The notes under the pieces are model-generated. The model was not told the origin of the DNA. It did no database searches and saw only the letters and a program-made list of their open reading frames with translations. The translations under genes and the position numbers were made by a program. A stretch of DNA of 64,000 bases from Gordius sp. MW1 (Eukaryota; Nematomorpha; Gordioida; Gordea; Gordiidae), in NCBI GenBank assembly GCA_964036665.1, contig OZ038527.1, forward strand, positions 6,262,001 through 6,326,000, written 5' to 3'. This document shows, one piece after another, positions 56,757-64,000 of the stretch (position 1 is the first letter of the stretch; every line of letters begins with the position of its first letter).

Positions 56757-58722
56757 AAACTCGGGCCTTCGGCCCTCGTGGGAAGGGGGAGAAGGGAAGG
56801 GAAGAGGGGAAGGGAAGGGGGGACGACTCATCTGTACTTCGTATAAATGTATCATATTTGCTATGCAATTTATGGGCGAGAAAGGTGGGAAGGGGCGAGA
56901 ATGCCTATAGGGGGGTATTAAATGCCTAATGATTAATTAATTATTTATACAAATTTTCCATTATAGGCAAAATGTAATATAGGCAAGGGTTAGGGTTAGA
57001 TTTGGTGTTTGCATCTAGTGCGTATTACATTAGTTTTTATGGCCTTTAGTGATTATGGGTCTAACAAACATTATATTATAAAACAACACAATGTTAAGAA
57101 TTTGCAGAATTTTTGGGAGAAATTTTTTGTTGAATTTGAACAATTTTTAATTAAAAAAATCAAAAATTTGGCCAATGGTCACTTTTTCTCTATTGGTCAG
57201 TACCAATAGATACTCTATAAGTCAATGATAGCCAAAAAAACGGAAAAAAAATTTTGATGCTCACTTTGGCCAATGGTCATTTTTTTCCATTGGTCAGCAG
57301 CCAGCACACGGTAAAAGTGGATATAAATTCATAAGAGTAAAAAAAACGAAAAAAAAATTTTCGAATCACATTTTGGCCAATGGTCATTTTTTTCCATTGG
57401 TCAGCAGCCAGGACACGGTAAAAGTGGATATAAATTCATAATAGTCAAAAAAAAACGAAAAAAAAGTTTTCGAATCACATTTTGGCCAATGGTCATTTTA
57501 TTCCATTGGTCAGCAGCCAGCGGACGGCCAAAAAGTCATAATAGCAATGGTAGGAACAGGAACAATCATAATAGTAAAAAAAAAACGAAAAAAATAATTT
57601 CGATTCACATTTTGGCCATTGGTCATTTTTTCCATCGGTCAGGAGCCAGCGGACGGCCAAAAAGTCATAATAGCAATGGTAGTAACAGGAACAATCATAA
57701 TAGTCAAAAAAAAACAAAAAAATAAACTCGGATTCACATTTTGGCCAATGGTCATTTTTTTCATTGGTCAGCAGCCAACGGACGGCCAAAAAGTCTTATT
57801 ATCAATGATAGTAACAAGAACAATCATAAGAGTCAAAAAAACTCCGGGATTCTAACCTAAAAACTAGTTAAATTGCATAGCAATTAAAAGTAAACAACTT
57901 TTATTTATGTTTATTATATAACATTGGTCAGCAGCCAGCGGTCGGCCAAAAAGTCATAATAGCAATGGTAGAAACAGGAACAATCATAATAGTCAAAAAA
58001 AACGAAAAAAATAATTTCGATTCACATTTTGGCCAATGGTCATTTTTTTCATTGGTCAGCAGCCAGCGGACGGCCAAAAATTCTTATTATCAATGATAGT
58101 AACAAGAACAATCATAAGAGTCAAAAAAACTCCGGGATTCTAACCCCAAAACTAGTTAAATTGCATAGCAATTAAAAAGTAAACAACTTTTATTTATGTT
58201 TATTATATAACTAGTTAAAGTGCATAGCATTAAAAGTAAACAACTTTTATCTATGTTTATTATATAATAGATAATTTAACAAATCTTATATATAACACAC
58301 CGAGGGAGATAGAGATGAGGGGTGGGGCACCTCTTTCTCATGCATTAATTTAAAAAAGCGATAACCTAATATACCCAATGCAAATAGATAGGGAGGGTAA
58401 CGGACGACGGACGGACGGACGGACGGACACCAAAAAACGAGCCCATAAATTGCATAGCAATTAATACTTATGCATTAATTTAACATAGCAATTAAAACCC
58501 GACCCCGCCCGAAAGCGAGGGAGATAGAGATGAGGGGTGTGGCACCTCTTATGCATTAATTTAAAAAATAACACAGCGAGGGAGATAGAGATGAGGGGTG
58601 GGGCACCTCTTTCTCATGCATTAATTTAAAAAATCGATAACCTAATATACCCAATGCAAATAGATAGGAGGGTAACGGACGGACAACAAAAAACGAGCCC
58701 ATAAATTGCATAGCAATTAAAA
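56757..58722 (-). mobile_element. Hairpin-terminated composite element H4 with insertion site defined
   Basis: Starts at the CTCGGGCCTTCGGCCCTCG hairpin end and finishes with CCCATAAATTGCATAGCAAT plus TAA. The empty-site equivalent in copy 1 (near 51706-51712) reads continuously TATATAAAAGAATATTGACC, so the insertion lies between TATATAAAA and AATATTGACC. At most an A-run is shared at the join, and no clear TSD is present. Inside are the ATTTGCTATGCAATTTATGG subterminal repeat, a unique ~170-bp block (56980-57160), the minisatellite core (57165-58100), AAAAGTAAACAACTTTTAT blocks, three GAGATAGAGATGAGGGGTG blocks and (GGAC)n. Confidence 0.75.
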
Positions 58723-58826
58723 AATATTGACCTTATGTGAATTAAACTAAAGGTTTAGTTTAGGTTAGCTCTATATTTACTCCTTCCATCCGCTCGTGCT
58801 ACCTCTCTGGTAGCACTGACAGCCCT

Positions 58827-59652
58827 TTGATTCTACATTCTCAATCTCAAACATATGGATACCACCAGGAAGGCATCCACTCGATTAAACCTTACTTGGG
58901 AATTTCAAGAGGAAGCCCCCTTCATTCGTCGGGACAATCTCACAACGATCCATTAATGCGCAAAAGGCTGGTGTATGCCCTACGCACCCATAAAAAAGAT
59001 AAAAGATTTTCCAAGCTGGTCTCAAATCCGGATCAAAGAAAGGTGATGGAGTGCGTTGTTGCTCACCCAGCTGGTCACCACTTCATAAGAGATGGACTTT
59101 ATACCAGGTTCGCCGATTGGCGATTCCACCGGGGAAGGCTTAACCAATTACCGCTAAAAGGAACGCCAATGAATCGGAGTTCCGATAGAAAATGCCGAAG
59201 GTGCGGGGACTATGATGAAGCATTACCCCATGTCATGGACCACTGCATGCTACTCGACCTCATACACCAAACGGCACAATTTGGTGGTCGACCGCATAAA
59301 AGCACTTGCAGCGGAGAGATTTACAGTCGTGGGGAAAACACTAGGGTTGACCAGTCTCAGTTGCGACCCGACCTGGTGATTGCTAAGGGAGACTCTGCTA
59401 TTATCATAGATATAAGCATACCCTTCGACAATCGCCTCGAGGCCCTTGACGCTGCACGTGAGGCGAAAATCACCAAATATTAAGTTGTCTCGATACAAAA
59501 TCGTATCCATCGAACCAATCATCGTTGGCGCGTTGGGATCGTGGCATCGCCCAAACGATTTACTCATTCGTAATTTGTGTGCTGCCACGTACGCCAAACG
59601 GTTAAGACGACGTATAGTATCAGATGTAGTCCACCTCTCGCGTAATATCTAA
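58827..59652 (+). pseudogene. R2/NeSL-type C-terminal protein, frameshifted copy 2
   Basis: The frame at 58827-59483 carries RKRLVYALRTHKKDKR, SNPDQRKVMECV, GLYTRFADWRF and the intact knuckle CRRCGDYDEALPHVMDHC (C-x2-C-x8-H-x4-C). The reading frame is wrong for about 80 nt between roughly 59250 and 59330, where RHNLVVDRI is found in another frame, and then returns for RPDLVIAKGDSAI and DISIPFDN. After a stop at ~59481 the homologous end continues in another frame (KIVSIEPIIVGALGSWHRPN to HLSRNI, 59490-59652). So there are at least three frame changes and the copy is inactive. It extends ~70 residues further N-terminal than copy 1. Confidence 0.85.
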
Positions 59653-60158
59653 GTACAACATGTTACCAATATTCAACAAGATGATTAAACCATCAAGTCC
59701 TGCCTGTATTAAACTTTATATCCCCACAAAAAATATTATCGCTCACTTTCAATTTCAACGACTACGTAAATCATTATTTCATGTATTCTAATTTCTAACC
59801 CGTCATATTGTATTCTTTAATGCATTTTAATAAAAGATATAAACCTAAGCAAGCGTTTAGGTTAATTTTTCGCTCTAACCTAAGCTGCTATAAGCTTCTA
59901 GTTGACCTCGAGGTTTAAGGTTAATTGTGACCTTTAACCTCGAGGCAGAGGTTAGCGTTTTAAAAAAACTTTAAGGTTTTAGGTTAGCACCTATTAGGTT
60001 AGGTCGACAAAACCTGAGGTTTTCCCTTCACTAGTGGTAAGCTGAGCTCCCTCCCACCACAAACCCATACATTAATTCATAGATATACTAGAACGTTATA
60101 AAATTTATTCTTCCAGCCGAGTCGTATAAAAAGTATTTGGGGGTTGCACTTTCCACTA

Positions 60159-60600
60159 ATGTTGCAAAAACGGCTGGGTTTTGTTTGGCCGAATCGGGGT
60201 CAAAATAGCAGAAAAAAACAGCAGAACTGGTCAGAACAAGATTTTAGATAATCAATATATTAGAATTAAATCTCAAATGGGGAGGGAATTTGATGTGCAT
60301 CTAATCCTAACCCTGACCCTAACCTAAAACGCTGACCTAAAACACTAACCCAAACCTTAACCCTCCTGACCAATCTTGATCTGACCAATTCTGCTGTTTT
60401 TTTTCTGCTATTTTGACCCGGTCCCGTTTGGCCGACCTTTGGTTTAACTAAGGCTAAGGGTCGACTGTGGTCTGTTTTTCAAATTTCGACTAAGTCTAGT
60501 GGTAGACTAAGGAAAATAGACCAAAAATCTTTGGTCTGTTTATGCTTAGTCGACTTAAACCAAAGGCCGTCCAAACAAAACCCAGCCGTTTTTACAACAC
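60159..60600. mobile_element. 442-bp TA-type MITE, related to the 6.7-kb element
   Basis: Left tip ATGTTGCAAAAACGGCTGGG and right tip complement GTGTTGTAAAAACGGCTGGG share their first ~20 bp with the tips at 14193 and 20934. The left flank is TA; the right is TG. Inverted arms extend through TTTTGTTTGGCC and CCTTTGGTTTAA / TTAAACCAAAGG. It contains a nested hAT MITE (60191-60425). Confidence 0.82.
60191..60425. mobile_element. hAT MITE nested in the TA-type MITE, perfect TSD
   Basis: Ends are GAATCGGGGTCAAAATAGCA and the complement of GGGACCGGGTCAAAATAGCA. TSDs GTTTGGCC lie at 60183-60190 and 60426-60433. Collinear with 40844-41087, including telomere-like CCTAACCCTGACCCTAACC. It is younger than its host MITE. 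Confidence 0.92.
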
Positions 60601-60939
60601 TGCTTCTTACTCGTAATAGACTAAGCTATTTAGATAATTCGTGTTTTTTATTTTGTATTTATTCTTGTATTTATAATGATTTCTTAAAATAACTTTCTAC
60701 AAAACACAGAACATATTAAGGGGCAATTTGTATTGAACTAGATCCCAGTTCAAAATGTTGCATTATCAAGTTTAAAATTTGTTCTTGCTTATTTAGGAAA
60801 TAGGTATGTCAAAAGTTAAGACCACGATTTACAGCGACCTTAGGAGAATCATATTCATTGCACAATCCGGCCTCATTCGCTATCTATTTAAAGATCCGGA
60901 AAAGAGGGGCTTTCAATTTTGTTGATATTTGGTTAAATT
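60601..60939. other. AT-rich DNA without recognised feature
   Basis: No gene or repeat recognised. Confidence 0.4.
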
Positions 60940-61175
60940 TTTCAGAAGTCTTTGAAAATCTAGGCCTTGAAATAAAGAGGCCAGTTATTGTTTTCTAATT
61001 TTTCATGCCCATATGTAAGTCTAAGATTTGGGAATATAATTTTGACATGGACTTAATAAGGTAGGAAAGCGTATTTTGAAAAAAGGCACAAAGGAATAGC
61101 TAATTACTATAATAAGTTTGACAAATGGATATGGACAGGTGTGAAATTTAAATTCGGCCTCTCAAGGGAAAAATG
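60940..61175 (+). repeat. Decayed dispersed repeat, copy 2
   Basis: Collinear with 31780-32065: TTTTTCATGCCCATATGTAA, TCTAAGATTTGGGA, TTGACATGGACTTAATAAGG, AAAGGAATAGCTAATTAC and AAGGGAAAAATGCTAG. Confidence 0.65.
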
Positions 61176-61455
61176 CTAGATATACATTAAATATATTCTT
61201 AAAATTTGTTTGAGCGCTGGACTTATGTGAAGGACTAATTTGGTATATTTTTTAGGATATATTTCATATAAAAGAATTTAAGTTTTTTTTTATCAGATTA
61301 CTTATAATATTTATAAATACTTATAGACCGTGGCGAGATCCGAAGAACATAGAATTAACCAATCATAGCAACTTTTATACCAAAATGCAATATTATTTGC
61401 TATGCAATTTGTTTTTAATAGGAGTTCACAAATTAGATTTAATATGACTTGTCCT
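61176..61455. other. AT-rich DNA without recognised feature
   Basis: Contains TTATTTGCTATGCAATTTGT at about 61390, a lone composite-element subterminal motif. No gene. Confidence 0.4.
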
Positions 61456-61611
61456 CATGGGCGTAGCCGGGGGGGGGGCAGCGAAATTTTGTTTTTCAAT
61501 GCAAAAACCCGTAGAAATTAAAAAATTTTACGTTTTGCCCCCCCCCCCCCTAATTGAACTTTTAAACGTTTTGCCCCCCCCCCCCCAATCCAAAACCTGG
61601 CTACGCCCATG
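61456..61611. mobile_element. hAT MITE of the GGCGTAGCCAGG family
   Basis: Ends are CATGGGCGTAGCCGG and CCTGGCTACGCCCATG. The flanking 8-mers CTTGTCCT / CATGTCCT match at 7 of 8. Two C tracts separated by TAATTGAACTTTTAAACGTT lie in the right half, as in the 30.6- and 63.1-kb copies. Confidence 0.9.
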
Positions 61612-61619
61612 CATGTCCT

Positions 61620-61947
61620 CCGTTATCACACAAAAATCCATTTTTCCTTTCCTAATTTGCACAATCTATTGACCACTAAATAGGTATTAATTATTATAGA
61701 ATTGTATTATGTATTGAATTATCGGTTCTTATTAAATTAATAACATATATGCTAGTGATAATTACTAACCTTTTACGAATACAAAATAGCCTAGATTTAA
61801 ACTAGTAATTATAACAAAATGATGAGATTATTTTTTTTGTTAAACCTAAATCATTAAAAAATGTTTCTGCATTTAAAGACGGGGGCAAATAATACAAAGA
61901 AATTATTTTATTATTTATATTTTATCAATTAAGATAATCGCCATGGT
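61620..61947. other. AT-rich DNA without recognised feature
   Basis: No gene or repeat recognised. Confidence 0.4.
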
Positions 61948-62065
61948 CATGGGCGTAGCCGGGGGGGGGCCCCAAAATGAAAGAAATTTTTTTTAATACA
62001 AATACCATTAAAAATTCAAATAATTTTTGTTTCATCCCCCCCCCCTTCAATTACATTGCACATTA
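61948..62065 (+). mobile_element. hAT MITE of the GGCGTAGCCAGG family, right end missing
   Basis: CATGGGCGTAGCCGGG, a G run, then a collinear A-rich body to a C tract at ~62036-62045. The right inverted tip is absent. Confidence 0.7.
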
Positions 62066-62077
62066 GAAGAAAATTAG

Positions 62078-62389
62078 CATGGGCGTACTCAGGGGGGGGG
62101 CTGCCCCCCTAATTTAAAAACAAAAAAAATTTCAATACAAAAACCCTAACAAATTAAAAAAATTATGTTTTGCCCCCCCCCCTAATTAGCCGGAGGGGGG
62201 CAGCCGGACCCCCCCCCCCCCCCCCCTAATTTGTCGGGGGGGGGGGCAGGGGGTCTGGCTGCCCACACTGCCTAATTTAGGGCAGTTGCTTTTTTTTGCT
62301 CTCAGAAAAATTTTTGGATTTTTTTTTGGTCGCAGGAAAATTTTAATCTGCCCCCCCCCCCCCTAATTCAAAACCTGCGTACGCCCATG
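62078..62389. mobile_element. Long hAT MITE of the GGCGTAGCCAGG family, perfect TSD
   Basis: Ends are CATGGGCGTACTCAGG and CCTGCGTACGCCCATG. TSDs AAAATTAG lie at 62070-62077 and 62390-62397. At 312 bp it has an internal duplication with GCAGCCGGACC and GGGGCAGGGGGTCTGGCTGC between C and G tracts. Confidence 0.9.
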
Positions 62390-62397
62390 AAAATTAG

Positions 62398-63080
62398 TAA
62401 AGTGCTTTAATTTCCTTAAGATATTGAAGATTTATGGACCCAAATACTTTATACTTCTATTGATAACTAAATTGATTTGAAACAAAAGTCCACATGCAAG
62501 AGCCTTTTTACTTAGTTGGGTCTAAATTACATGCTAAAAGTCGTCAAAACTTTAAAATTCTAGGCATTCAGAATTAGTTTAGTAAAAAACATATTGTAAC
62601 ATTTAATTGGATGACAAATTCAAGCGATCATAAATGTTACCATTATAATTTAATAGATCAAAAACGGGATCTAAACGAATTCAAAGGTGTTTTTAATTCG
62701 CTCAAGTAGTCGGTTTTGTTTTATTAATAACTTAATTAACTGACACTAGGGAAAATATTAGGGTCGCGCGCCCGCGTTCTGTGTTATTATGACAAATGTT
62801 TCATAAAACTTATCCAATGCCAATTCGTTACCATAATAACTTAAAAAGTTCCGATATTTTTTAATATTTTGACCTGACTACGCTGTATTCTTATAAACTG
62901 GGACTGGGATGCTGTAATATAGAGATAAACACAAGGAATAAAGCAGAGTCATACAGATGTTTGAAAGTAACACCCACCACCAGAGAAAAATTCAAGGGCT
63001 TCCTTCTAATAAATTGGATCTCTTTTCTTTTCAGTGTTGAATCATGGCATCCACCAACAATACATATTCACACCGTTGTT
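62398..63080. other. AT-rich DNA without recognised feature
   Basis: A short GC-rich GGGTCGCGCGCCCGCG occurs at about 62761. No gene recognised. Confidence 0.4.
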
Positions 63081-63242
63081 CATGGGCGTAGCCAGGTTTT
63101 GGATTAGGGGGGGGGGGCGAAACGTTCAAAAGTTCAATAAGGGGGGGGGGGCAAAACATAAATTTTTTTTAATTTTTAAGGCTTTTTGCATTGAAAATTT
63201 CGCCATTTAGGGGGGGGGGGCGGCCCCCTGGCTACGCCCATG
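63081..63242. mobile_element. hAT MITE of the GGCGTAGCCAGG family
   Basis: Ends are CATGGGCGTAGCCAGG and CTGGCTACGCCCATG. Perfect 8-bp TSDs CCGTTGTT lie at 63073-63080 and 63243-63250. Confidence 0.93.
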
Positions 63243-63250
63243 CCGTTGTT

Positions 63251-64000
63251 TGTTTTGTAGTAGCAGTATAAGATGCACTTCTTATTATTAAATTTACCGT
63301 TATAAAATTAATAATATCATCGCTCTCCCTTTTGATTAATCACGAAATTTGTGTCAAAACTATTTTGCACATGCGAAGTTTATTATTATGTACGAGTTTT
63401 GAAAAAAAATTGAGATAATGAGCGAATGAAGTTTTTTGTCCGAGTGACAAGACCGTCCTCCTTAAAATTTGTAAACTGTTTGCCATTATGTTCAAGGGGT
63501 TTGCCAAGATGAGGGGCAGCTGTTCCCGCCTCAAGCTCACCCCCACAATTAAAGAAATTGTTATGTAAATAAAGACAAATTGCAAAAAAAAATTTAGCCC
63601 CACCCCCGCCCGAATCCAGATCCTTGCTACGCGCCTTTGATCACATCTAGATGTTTTTATCATTTATGTTGTTTACTACACTACGTTTTTAGTAACAATA
63701 TGGCCATACGCTTTATTATTAATCTATTGCTGTCGTAAGATATTAATACCACTTCAAAATCAAATTTGCACCATGAAAGAAACTCCTTGTCTTAGCAATT
63801 GAACTCGTTAAAATTTAACTGAGAAGGAGGAGGGGTAAAATTGTCATGTCCCCGCGACATTAAAGTTATATGTAATCAATCTCGAAGCGTCATTTTCCCT
63901 CGCTCTCTCTATCTCTGGTAATTTCTTGAAACCCCGCACCACGCTAAAACGCCAAATTTTTGGCACGGAGCAATAATGGAATTTCCTCTGATTTGTTAGA
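63251..64000. other. AT-rich DNA with one MITE tip
   Basis: CTTGCTACGCGCCTTTG at 63623-63639 is a minus-oriented lone tip of the GGCGTAGCCAGG family. The minus frame at 63340-63663 reads through it and is not convincing as a gene. Nothing else recognised. Confidence 0.4.

Larger units (their letters stand above)
56695..60025 (+). mobile_element. R2/NeSL-type endonuclease-only copy 2, split by a composite element
   Basis: The leader GCAGACAAAGTGCTAAATGA through TTTTACAGTATATAAAA (56701-56756) matches copy 1. It is cut at ~56757 by H4 and resumes at ~58723 with AATATTGACCTTATGTGAAT. The coding remains follow (58827-59652), then the AACCTAAGC/AGGTTA-rich 3' region (59845-60010) ending near TTTTCCCTTCACTA. 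This copy is in opposite orientation to copy 1 and about 7 kb away. Confidence 0.7.

Noticed and set aside
63340..63663. 107-residue minus frame
   Set aside because: It reads through a MITE tip and has no recognisable motif.

Overview
The window looks like nuclear DNA from an animal. It is AT-rich and dominated by repeats. I find one convincing host gene: an intact seven-exon NEMP-family gene (nuclear envelope integral membrane protein) on the minus strand at 3654-6197. Four of its introns are only 38-42 nt long. The species cannot be named from the sequence, and I infer only 'metazoan with very short introns'. No prokaryotic operons, rRNA genes, functional tRNA genes or CRISPR arrays are visible.

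The rest is a nested mosaic of mobile DNA. From left to right: a LINE C-terminal relic (2-163); a hairpin-terminated minisatellite element fragment (394-1560); short dispersed hairpins and a GC-rich hairpin array (2949-3115); the NEMP gene; a decayed Ty3/Gypsy polyprotein (6660-7027 and 9990-11043) split by a ~500-bp direct-repeat pair and a ~900-bp foldback; a GC-rich hAT-like element (12934-14186); a 6.7-kb TA-flanked inverted-repeat element (14193-20934) whose arms are G/C-tract minisatellites in opposite orientations; two large (GTAT)n arrays; and a first cluster of hairpin-terminated composite elements (22905-26568).

From 27 to 46 kb the sequence is mostly unassignable AT-rich DNA. It is punctuated by small hAT MITEs with visible 8-bp target-site duplications (TSDs), a full hAT-like element with a perfect TSD (28358-29186), a tRNA-derived SINE, and one short possible N-myristoylated ORF. 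From 46 to 60 kb is the densest nest. It holds a 3.4-kb hAT-like element (45988-49377) carrying an inserted composite element with a 451-bp higher-order repeat; two inverted copies of an R2/NeSL-type retroelement piece that retains only the zinc-knuckle plus restriction-like endonuclease region; a ~960-bp palindrome; a hAT element with a readable transposase dimerisation domain; two more composite elements; and a TA-flanked MITE that contains a hAT MITE with its own 8-bp TSD. The last 4 kb holds more hAT MITEs.

The most unusual content is (i) the hairpin-terminated composite family with inverted subterminal repeats and a minisatellite core, whose insertion ends are defined by comparing an occupied with an empty site, (ii) the endonuclease-only R2-like units that share a leader, and (iii) the 6.7-kb element with inverted minisatellite arms. 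Element names are family-level inferences from structure; no database search was possible.
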